Assembly: GCF_000349325.1 (NCBI RefSeq)
Contig: NC_020504.1
Coordinates: forward strand, 6,668,053-6,732,052
DNA length: 64,000 nt
Reading direction: 5' to 3'
Origin: Streptomyces davaonensis JCM 4913
GTDB lineage: Bacteria > Actinomycetota > Actinomycetes > Streptomycetales > Streptomycetaceae
Shown here: positions 9,213 to 18,334 of the stretch, one piece after another
Layout of the letters: the number at the start of each line of letters is the position of its first letter
Position numbering within the stretch: position 1 is the stretch's first letter
Made by a program: the position numbers and the translations under genes
Notes under the pieces: model-generated
What the model was told of the DNA's origin: nothing
What the model saw: the letters and a program-made list of their open reading frames with translations, nothing else
Database searches by the model: none

Positions 9213-10365
9213 ACGCGCTCGCCAGCGCGGCCTGATGTACCGCCCTGACCAGCCGCACGTTCTCCGGTGCCGCCCCGCCAGGGAATGCGCACCGGCGCCT
9301 CGTGTAGCCGTAGGCCAGGCCGCTGCGGGGGTCGGCGAAGCCCTGGGAGCCGCCTGCGCCGCTGTGGCCGAAGGCACCCGCGCCGAGGAACGGGTACCAG
9401 ACTTCCGCAGTGGCCTGGAAGCCCACGCCGAAGGCCTTGTGGGTGCGGGCGACCAGGTCGTAGCCGATGGAGTGGATCTGACCCACCTCGGCAACCGTGT
9501 CCGGCTTCAGCAGCGGAGGCCGCCCGTCCACCTCGCTGATCGCCGCCGCGTACATTCCGGCGAGTCCGCGAGCAGCGGCCACCCCGCCCGCCGAGGCCGG
9601 TCCCTTGGCGCGCACGGTACGGGAGTTGGCGTGGTCCACCAGCTCACCCGGCTCCGGCACATGGGTGTTGAAGGCGATCGAGGAGAGCGTGTGCGGACCG
9701 GTCAGCGCCGCGTCGAGCACCGCCTGCTGCTTCGGCGTCGGCGCCATCGGCTGGACCGAGCGGAAGCGGGGCTCCTGGGCCTCGGGCAGGCCCAGGAAGA
9801 AGTCCAGCCCGTAGGGCGCGCGGACCCGGTCCTCGTAGATCTCCCGGAGCGTACGGCCCGTCGCCCTGCGCACGACCTCGCCGCTCAGCGCCCCGATGAC
9901 CAGGGCGTGATAGCCGAAAGCGGTGCCGGGGCGCCAGAACGGCCGCTGGTCGGCCAGCCGTTCGGCGATCACCCGGTCGTCGGCCAGTTCGTCCGCGGTG
10001 AACCCGGCGTCCAGGCCCACCAGGCCGGCACGGTGCGCGAGCAGATCGCGCAGGGTCAGCGCCCCCTTGCCCTCGGCGCCGAACTCCGGCCAGTAGTAGG
10101 TGACCTTGCGGTCCAGTTCGAGCGTGCCGTCCTGCACGAGGAGAGCGGCCACCAGATGGGCGGCCCCCTTGGTCGAGGAGAACACGCCGTACAGCGACTC
10201 CCCGTCGGCGCCGTCCCCGGTCCACAGGTCGACGACCCTGCGGCCGTGTACGTAGGCGCACAACTGACCCTCGTAGTCGGGTCGTTCCTCCGCGACGAAC
10301 GCGGCGAACTCCGCACGCACCGCCTCGAATCCGTCCGCGACGGTGCCGTGGATCTCCAGCGTCAT
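9211..10365 (-). CDS. Serine hydrolase of the beta-lactamase/esterase EstB family
   Basis: A 384-aa class C beta-lactamase fold enzyme, most likely an esterase. It shows the nucleophile motif S-x-x-K in FSSTKGAAH (about residue 89), the Tyr motif in FGYHAL, and a C-terminal GHSGAGG box in place of KTG. There is no signal peptide, so it is cytoplasmic, in contrast to true beta-lactamases. The N-terminal GTVADGFEAVRAEFAAFV and the TGDGADGESLYGVFSS run match the family. It stands alone on the minus strand with no operon partners. Confidence 0.9.
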   Translation of the reverse strand: MTLEIHGTVADGFEAVRAEFAAFVAEERPDYEGQLCAYVHGRRVVDLWTGDGADGESLYGVFSSTKGAAHLVAALLVQDGTLELDRKVTYYWPEFGAEGKGALTLRDLLAHRAGLVGLDAGFTADELADDRVIAERLADQRPFWRPGTAFGYHALVIGALSGEVVRRATGRTLREIYEDRVRAPYGLDFFLGLPEAQEPRFRSVQPMAPTPKQQAVLDAALTGPHTLSSIAFNTHVPEPGELVDHANSRTVRAKGPASAGGVAAARGLAGMYAAAISEVDGRPPLLKPDTVAEVGQIHSIGYDLVARTHKAFGVGFQATAEVWYPFLGAGAFGHSGAGGSQGFADPRSGLAYGYTRRRCAFPGGAAPENVRLVRAVHQAALASA

Positions 10366-10608
10366 CGGCTCTCCTCGTCCTCAACTAACCGCAGTGCGCG
10401 TGTGCCATGGTGAACAATGCCCTTCCCAGCTGGGCGAATTCCCCCTTGGGGTGATCCCGGAACAGCTTCCTGAGATCGGTACGGCGAGGTGTACCTGTTC
10501 GACTCAACTACAACACGACGGAGTTGGTGTCGCCGATGCCCCGGATGGCCTACGGGGCGGTCCGGACGGGCATCCTGAGTGCGACGGTGCCCGAGCCGAG
10601 GAGAGCCC

Positions 10609-11472
10609 ATGGCGACGATCCCGCCGCTGCCCAGCAGGGACGACGTACTGCGCATGGCACGCAACACCACCGACATGACCGGCCAACTGCTGGACACGGC
10701 CGGGAACATCACCAGGATCGCCCTCAACACCTTCGACCCCAGGGACGGCTCGGGCGCGGAGATGCTGCGCGTACTGCGCCGGACCACCGCCGAACTCGCC
10801 GAGGCCAGCGCCTCGCCGCAGGCCCAGGAGGCCTTCCACCGCATCGTCGACACCCTCACCCGCCTCGGCACGACCGGTGCGCCGCTCGCCGTCCACCCGG
10901 TGAGCGAGCCCGCCCAGGCGCTCCTCGCCGCCCTCGGCGACAGCCTGCTGCCGGTGCTGGACGCGGTGGAGCCCGCGGTCGAGGAGTTCGCGGCCGCCCT
11001 GGGGGAACTGGTGGAGGCCGCCTCGCCGCTGCTCCCGGCGGGCGCGGGGCTGGCCGCGGGCGTGCTGCTGGCGCTGACCCCGGTGCTGCGCTCGGCGGCC
11101 GAGGTGCTGCGCGACGGCACCCCCGAACTGCGCCGTATCGCCGACGCGTTGACCTCCGCCGTGGCCCCGCTGATCCCGCTCCAGGTGTCCCTCGCCGAGC
11201 GCGCGGCCACCGCGGGCGCGGGCGTCGTACGCGCCGCCCTGCCGCCACTGGCCGACCTCACGGAAGCGGCGGCGGCCACCGGCAAGGCGGCCCGGCCGGT
11301 CCTCGTCGCCGGGGAGGAGCTGCTGGTGTCGGGCCTGGAACAGCTCCAGCCGCTGCTGCTGTCCGGCGCGGGATGGGCGGGGCGGGTGGTCCGGGCGGCG
11401 GCGGTGCGGGTCTCGGCGGCGGTGTCTCCCTCGGCGGAGCCAGGGGTGGTCGTCGCGGTGGCAGCGGGGTGA
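10609..11472 (+). CDS. Conserved actinobacterial helical protein, function unknown
   Basis: A 287-aa protein rich in Ala, Leu and Val that I do not recognise. It begins MATIPPLPSRDDVLRMARNT and is almost entirely predicted helix. Several long amphipathic stretches (for example PVLDAVEPAVEEFAAALGEL) recall apolipoprotein- or phasin-like surface-binding helices. No membrane segment is clean enough to call. Start ATG 10609 has GAGGAGAG 6-8 bases upstream. It is followed 35 bp later by the EI24 membrane protein on the same strand, so the two may be co-transcribed. The 243 bp before it hold no gene. Confidence 0.7.
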   Translation: MATIPPLPSRDDVLRMARNTTDMTGQLLDTAGNITRIALNTFDPRDGSGAEMLRVLRRTTAELAEASASPQAQEAFHRIVDTLTRLGTTGAPLAVHPVSEPAQALLAALGDSLLPVLDAVEPAVEEFAAALGELVEAASPLLPAGAGLAAGVLLALTPVLRSAAEVLRDGTPELRRIADALTSAVAPLIPLQVSLAERAATAGAGVVRAALPPLADLTEAAAATGKAARPVLVAGEELLVSGLEQLQPLLLSGAGWAGRVVRAAAVRVSAAVSPSAEPGVVVAVAAG

Positions 11473-11507
11473 GCCGACCCCTTCGGGCCGACCGATAGAG
11501 TTCGGCC

Positions 11508-12302
11508 ATGCGCGATCTTGGGGTGGGTTTCCGCTATCTCCTGAAGGGGCAGCGGTGGGTGGCCCGGCACGGCAAGCAGTACGGGTTCGGACTGATCCCC
11601 GGGCTGATCACTCTCGTCCTCTACGTGGCGGCGCTCGTCGGCCTCGTGGCGTGGGGCGGCGATCTGGTGTCCTGGTCCACGCCGTTCGCCGACGACTGGT
11701 CGAGCCCTTGGCTCGGTCTCTTCCGCGGCTTCCTGACCGTTCTGCTCTTCGCCCTCGCCCTCCTCCTCACCACCGTCACCTTCACCGCCGTCACGCTGCT
11801 GATCGGCCAGCCCTTCTACGAGAACCTCTCCGAGAAGGTCGACCGGGACGTCTCCCCGGACGGCACCGCCCCCGAGTCGGGGCTGCCGCTCTGGCGCGAG
11901 CTGTGGATCTCGGCCCGCGACAGCCTCCGCATCGTCCTGCGCGCCGCCTGCTGGGGCGTGCTGCTCTTCGCGCTGGGCTTCGTCCCGGTCGTCGGGCAGA
12001 CCGTCGTTCCGGTGATCGGCTTCATGGTCACCGGGTTCTTCCTCACCGAGGAGCTGACCGCCGTCGCCATGCAGCGCCGGGGCGTCGAAGTCCGCGACCG
12101 GCTGCGCCTCCTGCGCTCCCGCCGGACCCTGGTGTGGGGCTTCGGCACGCCCCTCGGCGTGGCCTTCGTGGTGCCGTTCGTGGCGATCTTCCTGATGCCG
12201 GGCGCGGTGGCGGGCGCCACCCTCATGGCCCGTGACCTCCTCGGTGAGGAGATCCGGGAGGACGAGAACGGCGACGCCGAGAGCGCGGACGTCAGCGCGT
12301 GA
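11508..12302 (+). CDS. EI24 domain (CysZ-like) integral membrane protein
   Basis: A 264-aa membrane protein with four to six hydrophobic segments (about residues 28-48, 72-98, 145-190 and 223-245). The conserved run IGQPFYENLSEKVD and the arrangement of helices are those of the EI24/CysZ family, whose Enterobacterial member supports sulfate uptake. In actinobacteria the role is not established. The C-terminus is acidic and cytoplasmic. It overlaps the convergent peptidase-like gene by 11 bp. Confidence 0.85.
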   Translation: MRDLGVGFRYLLKGQRWVARHGKQYGFGLIPGLITLVLYVAALVGLVAWGGDLVSWSTPFADDWSSPWLGLFRGFLTVLLFALALLLTTVTFTAVTLLIGQPFYENLSEKVDRDVSPDGTAPESGLPLWRELWISARDSLRIVLRAACWGVLLFALGFVPVVGQTVVPVIGFMVTGFFLTEELTAVAMQRRGVEVRDRLRLLRSRRTLVWGFGTPLGVAFVVPFVAIFLMPGAVAGATLMARDLLGEEIREDENGDAESADVSA

Positions 12303-13530
12303 GCGGCGCCTCCATCGCCGCCGTCAGGATGCTGCGCACCTGGGCGATGATGTCCAGCCGGTTGCGCACGAACTCCGGATCGGTCACCTCGGAGGTGTTG
12401 CCGGGCCCGAACTGGAGCACGGGCGTGTGCACATGCCCGGCCGGCAGCGAGTCGTGCAGCCCTAGCCGGTCCCGGAGCAGCGTCGCGCGGTAGGCGACCT
12501 CGTTGGAGAGGTAGTTGCCGCCGCCCCCGGCCCGCGCGGTCGAACCTGCGGTCGGCCCGTCCGGCCGCACCACGGGCTCGGTGCCTCCGGCGGGGATCTC
12601 GGTCACGCTCGTGTTGTCGTAGACGGGGAACCGGCCCGTCGTCGCGGCCACGATGTCCTCGTACGGCAGGGTCGTGGTCGTCCACTGGGGCTGCGAGGCC
12701 GGGTCGGTGACCGGGACGGTCTCCGTGCGGCCGATGTTGTCGTTGTCCGGGAAGCCGCCCCGCCAGGCCCCGTTGGTCCGCTCGATGTCGAACCGCCCGA
12801 CCCGGCCCTGGCTCACGGTGGTGAGCAGATCGACGCCCTTGAGGTACGGCCGCAGCGTCCGCTCCACGGTGCCCTCCGCGAAGTCCGCCCAGCGCACCGG
12901 GAACACCACCGTCTCGATCCGTGCCGGGCCCTCGGCGGTCTCGATCACCGTGCCGTCGAGGGCGAGCGCGGTCGCCCCGGAGGGATTGGAGATGCGGATG
13001 TCCCGGTCCAGGGTGAACGGGTCGAACCCGGTGAGCAGGATCCGCTTCAGGCCCTTGCCGTGTGACCAGCGGATCGCGGTCTGCCCGCGAGAGGTCCGCT
13101 CCAACTGCCCGATCAGCGCCGCCCGCTGGTCCCCCGAGAGCCCGAACTCCGGCTCCCAGGACCGCACCTCCCGGGTCATCCCCAGCCGCGCCCAGTACAG
13201 CGGCCGGTCGTCGTCCCGGCTCAGTTCCCCGCCGTCCGGCCCTCGCCCCTGCGCCCGCTCCACGGCCCGCCGCCACAGCGCGCCGCCCTCGCGTACGACG
13301 ACGGCGCGGGCCTGCGCGTAGGACCGGGCGCCGCGCAGCGCCTCGGCGAACTCCGGTGCCACGGCGTCGAATCCGGACCGCCGCAGGATCTCCTGGGGCA
13401 CCGACAGGTCGAGCCGCCGCTCCTCGACCGTGGGCTGCTCGGCGGAGGCGGCGGTCGCGGCCGTGGGGGACGTCAGGCTCGTGGCCAGCGCCAGTCCCAG
13501 GGCGAGGATCCCAACACGTATGAGATTCAA
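12292..13530 (-). CDS. Secreted pyroglutamyl-peptidase (C15)-like protein with Cys-to-Ser at the active site
   Basis: A 412-aa exported protein. Signal peptide residues 1-29 (LALGLALATSLTSPTAATAASA), a unique N-terminal helical region, then a peptidase C15 fold: ILLTGFDPF, GRVGRFDIERT (the catalytic Glu region) and GHVHTPVL (His 368). The nucleophile block reads GNYLSNEVAY where C15 enzymes have G-T-[FY]-x-C-N. Ser 342 therefore takes the place of the catalytic Cys. The N-terminal extension and secretion are also unlike the cytosolic 215-aa enzyme. Start appears to be TTG 13530 with AAGGAA about 10 bases upstream; no later start would keep the signal peptide. Activity is uncertain. Confidence 0.82.
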   Translation of the reverse strand: MNLIRVGILALGLALATSLTSPTAATAASAEQPTVEERRLDLSVPQEILRRSGFDAVAPEFAEALRGARSYAQARAVVVREGGALWRRAVERAQGRGPDGGELSRDDDRPLYWARLGMTREVRSWEPEFGLSGDQRAALIGQLERTSRGQTAIRWSHGKGLKRILLTGFDPFTLDRDIRISNPSGATALALDGTVIETAEGPARIETVVFPVRWADFAEGTVERTLRPYLKGVDLLTTVSQGRVGRFDIERTNGAWRGGFPDNDNIGRTETVPVTDPASQPQWTTTTLPYEDIVAATTGRFPVYDNTSVTEIPAGGTEPVVRPDGPTAGSTARAGGGGNYLSNEVAYRATLLRDRLGLHDSLPAGHVHTPVLQFGPGNTSEVTDPEFVRNRLDIIAQVRSILTAAMEAPLTR

Positions 13531-13570
13531 GGGGGTTGCGTTCCTTCCGGTGTGGTGGAGGAGCGTGGTG

Positions 13571-14536
13571 TCAGTCCGCTTCCCCGCTTACGGGTGCCGG
13601 AACCCCCTGTGCCGCCTCCCGCAGCGCCGCCAGGAACGCCTCGCCTGCCGGAGTGAGCGAGCGTCCGCGTGCCGTCGCCGCGTACACCGCCCGCGCGGGC
13701 GCCTCCTCGTCCAGTACCGGAAGGAGCGCGATGTCCGGGCGCACGGACGCCGCGGCCAGCGCCGGGACCAGGGTCACCCCGAGGCCGGCGGCGACGTACC
13801 CCTGCTTGGCGGTCCACTCGCCGACGACATGCGCCACGCGGGGCCGGAACCCCTGGCGCAGGGCGGCGTCCAGCAAGGTGCCCTCGGGGCGCGGGCTGCC
13901 GGAGATCCAGTCGGCGTCGGCGAGTTGGGCGAGCCGCACCGAGTCCGCTCCCGCCAGCTCGTGGTCCGCCGGGACCGCCACGTACAGCGACTCGTCGAGG
14001 AGGTGGTGGAGTTCGTACGCCTCCAGCGGGGCGCCGCCGGTCGTGGAGACCACCGCCAGATCGAGGTGGCCCGCGGTGAGCCGGTCCAGCAGGGTGGGGG
14101 TGAAGCCCTCCTCGCGGGAGACGCGGACGCGTGGGTGGCGGGCTCGGAAGGTGGCCAGCGCCTGCGGCACCAGCGCTGCGTCGGCGGTGGCGAAGGCGCC
14201 GAACCGCAGCCGTCCCCCGGCCGCCTCGCGCAGCTCCGCCAGCTCCCGCCCGGCCCCGCGCAGCGCCTCGGCCACGGACTCGGCGTACGGCACGAGGATC
14301 CGTCCGGCCTCGGTCAGCCGTACGCCCCTGGGCAGCCGGTCGAAGAGCGGGGCGCCGCCGAGGGCGCCCTCCAGCGAGGAGATCTGGCGGGACACCGCGG
14401 ACTGGGTCCAGCCGAGGGTGCGGGCGGCGACGGTGAAGGAGCCGTGCCGGGCGACCTCCAGGAAGGCGCGGAGCCAGACGGTGGAGAGGTCGGGATCGCT
14501 GGGATGCGTATTCGGCATGGCTGCCATGCTAGACAT
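13571..14536 (-). CDS. LysR family transcriptional regulator
   Basis: A 321-aa LysR regulator: N-terminal HTH (WLRAFLEVARHGSFTVAARTL, with WTQSAVSRQISSLE as recognition helix) and a C-terminal co-inducer domain. It is divergent from the dehydrogenase-RidA pair with only 40 bp between starts, so it very likely controls that pair and itself. Three in-frame ATGs (14536, 14527, 14518) precede the conserved part. None has a clear ribosome site, so the transcript may be leaderless and the start is uncertain by up to 6 residues. Confidence 0.9.
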   Translation of the reverse strand: MSSMAAMPNTHPSDPDLSTVWLRAFLEVARHGSFTVAARTLGWTQSAVSRQISSLEGALGGAPLFDRLPRGVRLTEAGRILVPYAESVAEALRGAGRELAELREAAGGRLRFGAFATADAALVPQALATFRARHPRVRVSREEGFTPTLLDRLTAGHLDLAVVSTTGGAPLEAYELHHLLDESLYVAVPADHELAGADSVRLAQLADADWISGSPRPEGTLLDAALRQGFRPRVAHVVGEWTAKQGYVAAGLGVTLVPALAAASVRPDIALLPVLDEEAPARAVYAATARGRSLTPAGEAFLAALREAAQGVPAPVSGEAD

Positions 14537-14576
14537 TCGCTTGTCGCATCAATGGCGGGGGCCTAGCTTCGACTGC

Positions 14577-15383
14577 ATGCAGAAGATCGCCTTTCTGGGT
14601 CTTGGGCACATGGGTGCCCCGATGGCCCTTCGACTCCTCGCCGCCGGGCATCCGTTGGCCGTCTGGAACCGCACGGCGGCGAAGGCCGCGCCGCTCGCCG
14701 CCGAGGGCGCGGCGGTCGTCGGCACACCGGCCGACGCGGTGCGGGACGCCGACGTCGTGATCACGATGCTCTCCGGTCCGGACGCCCTCGCCGAGGTCGC
14801 CGACGCGGCCGTGCCCGCCCTGCCGCACGGCATCCACTGGATCGACATGTCGACCGTCGGCCCGGAGGCGGTACGGGACCTCGCCGCCCGGCTCGGCGGC
14901 ACCGCGCACCTCGTCGACGCGCCCGTCATGGGCAGCACCGACAAGGCGGCCGCCGGTGAACTGGGGATCCTCGCCGGCGGTGAGGTGAGCGGCGTCGAGA
15001 AGGTCCTCGCCCACCTGGGCACCGTCACCCGCACCGGGCCGCTCGGCAGCGGCGCCGCGCTCAAGCTCGTCGTGAACTCCGCCGTCCTCGGCGCGGTCGC
15101 GCTGGTCGCCGAGTCCCTGCGGCTCGCCGACGCGCTCGGCCTCGACGACACCGTCGCCCGCGGCGCCCTCGCGTCCGGCCCGATCGGCGGCGCGGTCGCC
15201 CGTGCGTTTGCCGAGGGCGTGCACTTCGGCACGGGACTCGCGGCGAAGGACCTCGCCCTGGCCACCGCGACAGCCCAACTGCCCGCGCTGGAAGCCGTAC
15301 TGACCCACTTCCGCACCGCAGACGTCCCCGACGCGGACATCTCCGCAGCCGTCACCCGCATCCGTACCAGGAGCACCGTATGA
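14577..15383 (+). CDS. NAD(P)-dependent 3-hydroxyisobutyrate-dehydrogenase-family oxidoreductase
   Basis: A 268-aa beta-hydroxyacid dehydrogenase: N-terminal Rossmann IAFLGLGHMGAPMA, substrate-binding signature VDAPVMGSTDKAAAGEL and catalytic Lys in ALKLVVN (K about 164). The ATG at 14577 follows the divergent LysR gene with a very short leader. Its last 4 bases (ATGA) overlap the RidA gene. Substrates of the family include 3-hydroxyisobutyrate, tartronate semialdehyde, succinic semialdehyde and imines; the RidA partner points to an unstable enamine/imine product, which is inference. Confidence 0.92.
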   Translation: MQKIAFLGLGHMGAPMALRLLAAGHPLAVWNRTAAKAAPLAAEGAAVVGTPADAVRDADVVITMLSGPDALAEVADAAVPALPHGIHWIDMSTVGPEAVRDLAARLGGTAHLVDAPVMGSTDKAAAGELGILAGGEVSGVEKVLAHLGTVTRTGPLGSGAALKLVVNSAVLGAVALVAESLRLADALGLDDTVARGALASGPIGGAVARAFAEGVHFGTGLAAKDLALATATAQLPALEAVLTHFRTADVPDADISAAVTRIRTRSTV

Positions 15384-15787
15384 AGATCACCCTCGACAAC
15401 CCCGCCACCGCCCCCCAGCCCTACAGCCCCGCCTACTCCCAGGTCGCCAGGGTCGAACACGCCGACGGCGGCGTGCTGTTGTTCGTGTCCGGCCAGATCG
15501 CGGAGGGGGAGACGCTGGAGGAGCAGAGCCGAGGGATCTTCACGATCCTCGAAGCCCTCCTCGCCGCGCACGGCGCGACCCTCGCCGACATCATCAACAT
15601 CCGCACCTACCTGACGGACATCTCCCAGCTCGACGTATACGGGGCCGTACGCCGCGAGTTGATCACCGGCACCCCACCCACCAGCATGACCTTCGAGGTC
15701 CCGAAGCTGTTCCGCCCCGAGGCGATGATCGAGATCGAGGTCGTCGCGGCGGTCGCAGTGGCTCGCAGTCGGGCGGGGCAGGATTGA
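15380..15787 (+). CDS. RidA family protein (enamine/imine deaminase)
   Basis: A 135-aa YjgF/YER057c/UK114 protein. The hallmark blocks are VLLFVSGQIAEG, IRTYLTDISQLD and the C-terminal EAMIEIEVVAAV. True RidA has a conserved Arg in the [IV]-[RK]-x-P-R block; here the block reads FEVPKLFRPEAMIEIE, so the sub-branch is not the archetypal RidA and its activity is less certain. Start ATG 15380 overlaps the dehydrogenase stop, giving translational coupling. It may clear a reactive intermediate made by that dehydrogenase. Confidence 0.88.
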   Translation: MKITLDNPATAPQPYSPAYSQVARVEHADGGVLLFVSGQIAEGETLEEQSRGIFTILEALLAAHGATLADIINIRTYLTDISQLDVYGAVRRELITGTPPTSMTFEVPKLFRPEAMIEIEVVAAVAVARSRAGQD

Positions 15788-15818
15788 GAGGACCCTGGAC
15801 CTCAACGAGGAGGCACCG

Positions 15819-18266
15819 ATGGCGGGAACCCCCGCACCCCAGCCCAGCGCAGCTGACCAGGCACGCGAGGCGGCCGTCGAAACAGCCCTGGCTCGGCTCG
15901 ACCTCGATGCGAAGGCGCGGCTGCTCTCCGGGCAGGACATGTGGACGCTGCCCGCCCTGCCCGAGATCGGGCTGGCCTCCCTCGTCATGTCCGACGGGCC
16001 GATCGGCGTCCGGGGTGTGCGCTGGACCGCCGACGACTCCTCCGTCGCCCTGCCCTCCCCGACCGCGCTGGCCGCCACCTGGGACCCCGAACTCGCCCGC
16101 CGCGCAGGCGTTCTGCTCGCCCAGGAGGCCCGCCGCAAGGGCGTCCACGTCCTGCTCGCGCCCACTGTCAACCTGCATCGCTCCCCGCTCGGCGGGCGGC
16201 ACTTCGAGGCCTACAGCGAGGACCCGTACCTCACCGGGCTGATCGGCGCGGGCTATGTGAACGGCGTCCAGTCCGGCGGCATCGGCACCACCGTCAAGCA
16301 CTTCGTCGCCAACGACGCCGAGACCGACCGCTTCACCGTGAACAACATCGTTAGCGAACGCGCCCTGCGCGAGCTGTACTTGGCGCCCTTCGAGGCCATC
16401 GTCGAGAACGCCCACCCCTGGGGCATCATGACCGCCTACAACACGGTCAACGGCACGACGATGACCGAGCACCGCTACCTCGTGAACGAGATCCTGCGCG
16501 GCGAATGGGGCTTCGACGGCTTCAACGTCTCCGACTGGATGGCCGCCCGCTCCACCACCCGCGCCATCAAGGGCGGCCTCGACGCCGCCATGCCGGGACC
16601 CGGCACGGTCTACGGCGCACCCCTCGCGGCGGCCGTACGCGCGGGCGAGGTCGCCGAGGCCACGGTCGACGACGCCGTACGCAACGTGCTGCGGCTGGCC
16701 GCCCGCGTCGGCGCCCTGGACGGGGCCGAACCGGCGGTGACCGAGCCGCCCGCCGAGGTCGACGGCGAGGCCCTCGCCCGGGAGATCGCCCACCGCTCCT
16801 TCGTCCTGGTCCGCAATGAGGGAGCGCTCCCGCTCAAGCCCGGCACGGTCGCGCTGATCGGCGCCGCCGCCCGCGACGCCCGCGTCCTCGGAGGCGGCTC
16901 CGCCATCGTCTTCCCGGCCCGGATCGTCTCCCCGCTCGACGGCCTCACCGCCGCCCTCCCCGAGGGCAGCCTGACCTACGCCGTCGGCGCCGACCCCAAC
17001 ACCGAACTCGCCGTGGCCGACAAGGGATTCACGCTGCGCGCCGTCTGTCGTGATGCGGAAGGCAAGGTGATCGGCACCTCGAACGCCCCCAACGGGCAGA
17101 TCCAGTGGATGGGTTCGGACCTCCCCGACGGCGTCACCCACGACACCCTGCACACCGTCGAACTGACCGGCACCTTCACCCCGCGCGAGACCGGCCCGCA
17201 CACCCTCGGCATCAAGGGCCGGGGCCCCTTCGTCCTCACCGTCGACGGAACGACGTACTACGACGGGATCCAGGGCAGCGACGCCGCCTCCGACCCCTTC
17301 GCCACCTTCTTCGGCGACCCCGAGCCGCGTGCCGTGGCCGAACTGACCGCGGGCCGGACGGTCGAGATCTCCCTCACCCACACCGTGAGCATCCCCGCGG
17401 ACGCCACCGTCAAGGGCGTCGGCTTCACCCTCGTCGGCCAGGAGCCCCGGCGCGACGCCGACGAACTCATCGCCGAGGCCGTCGAGGCCGCCCGTGCCGC
17501 CGACACCGCGGTGGTCGTGGTCGCCACCACCGACCTCGTGGAGTCGGAGGGCTTCGACCGCACCGACCTGTTCCTCCCCGGCCGCCAGGACGACCTGGTC
17601 CGCGCCGTCGCCGCCGCCAACCCCAACACCGTCGTGGTCGTCAACTCCGGCTCCCCGGTGGAACTGCCCTGGCGCCACGAGGTCGCCGCGGTCCTGCTGA
17701 GCTGGTTCCCCGGCCAGGAAGGCGGCGCGGCCCTCGCCGACGTGCTAACCGGCGCCCAGGAGCCCGGCGGCCGGCTGCCCACCACCTGGGGCTCCCTGAC
17801 CGACGCGCCGGTCACCCAGGTCGTCCCCACCGACGGCGAACTGCCGTACAGCGAGGGCGTCTACATCGGCTACCGCGCCTGGGAGAAGCGCGGCCGCACC
17901 CCCGCGTACCCCTTCGGCCACGGCCTCGGCTACACCGGGTGGGCCTACCAGTCCCTGGAACTCGACGGTACGACCGCGAAGGTCCGCGTCCGCAACACCG
18001 GCGACCGGAGGGGGCGCGAGGCCGTGCAGCTGTATCTGGCCCCGGTCGAGCCCGACGCCGAGCGACCGGCACGCGTACTGGCCGGCTTCGCACAAGTGGA
18101 GGCGGGACCGGGGGAGACGGCCGAGGCCGTGGTGGAGCTCCCGCGCCGGGCCTTTGAAATCTGGGACGAGAAGACCAGCTCATGGTCATTTGTGAAGGGT
18201 TCGTACGAGATCCAGGCCGGTCGCTCGATCGCGGACCGCAGGCTCACCGCGACGATTAACGTCTGA
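15819..18266 (+). CDS. Glycoside hydrolase family 3 beta-glucosidase with PA14 domain
   Basis: An 815-aa GH3 enzyme that removes terminal beta-linked sugars. The order is: catalytic TIM barrel (residues about 25-300) with substrate Lys-His in VKHFVANDAETDR and nucleophile Asp in FNVSDWMA (about 241); the alpha/beta sandwich; a PA14 carbohydrate-binding insert (about 380-530, including GPHTLGIKGRGPFVLTVDG); and a C-terminal fibronectin-III-like domain. There is no signal peptide, so it acts inside the cell on imported oligosaccharides. GAGGAGG at 15805 supports ATG 15819. An aldose epimerase follows on the opposite strand, suiting a sugar-release role. Confidence 0.95.
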   Translation: MAGTPAPQPSAADQAREAAVETALARLDLDAKARLLSGQDMWTLPALPEIGLASLVMSDGPIGVRGVRWTADDSSVALPSPTALAATWDPELARRAGVLLAQEARRKGVHVLLAPTVNLHRSPLGGRHFEAYSEDPYLTGLIGAGYVNGVQSGGIGTTVKHFVANDAETDRFTVNNIVSERALRELYLAPFEAIVENAHPWGIMTAYNTVNGTTMTEHRYLVNEILRGEWGFDGFNVSDWMAARSTTRAIKGGLDAAMPGPGTVYGAPLAAAVRAGEVAEATVDDAVRNVLRLAARVGALDGAEPAVTEPPAEVDGEALAREIAHRSFVLVRNEGALPLKPGTVALIGAAARDARVLGGGSAIVFPARIVSPLDGLTAALPEGSLTYAVGADPNTELAVADKGFTLRAVCRDAEGKVIGTSNAPNGQIQWMGSDLPDGVTHDTLHTVELTGTFTPRETGPHTLGIKGRGPFVLTVDGTTYYDGIQGSDAASDPFATFFGDPEPRAVAELTAGRTVEISLTHTVSIPADATVKGVGFTLVGQEPRRDADELIAEAVEAARAADTAVVVVATTDLVESEGFDRTDLFLPGRQDDLVRAVAAANPNTVVVVNSGSPVELPWRHEVAAVLLSWFPGQEGGAALADVLTGAQEPGGRLPTTWGSLTDAPVTQVVPTDGELPYSEGVYIGYRAWEKRGRTPAYPFGHGLGYTGWAYQSLELDGTTAKVRVRNTGDRRGREAVQLYLAPVEPDAERPARVLAGFAQVEAGPGETAEAVVELPRRAFEIWDEKTSSWSFVKGSYEIQAGRSIADRRLTATINV

Positions 18267-18289
18267 TCCGGGACACCGTCCCCATGGAC

Positions 18290-18325
18290 AGCCCCGGTCC
18301 GGGACCTGACGCCCGGACCGGGGCT
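18290..18325. terminator. Hairpin terminator between convergent GH3 and epimerase genes
   Basis: AGCCCCGGTCCGGG (18290-18303) and CCCGGACCGGGGCT (18312-18325) form a perfect 14-bp stem with an 8-base loop. There is no T run. Its position between two convergent stops fits a bidirectional terminator. Confidence 0.88.
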
Positions 18326-18334
18326 CATGTGTGC

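Noticed and set aside
9211..10413. Long plus-strand frames over the EstB-like gene (9235-10413)
   Set aside because: Antisense shadow; the minus-strand protein has the SxxK and GHSG motifs.
14549..16171. A 540-codon minus-strand frame over the dehydrogenase, RidA and GH3 genes
   Set aside because: Ser/Arg/Ala-rich antisense translation; three recognised genes occupy the plus strand.
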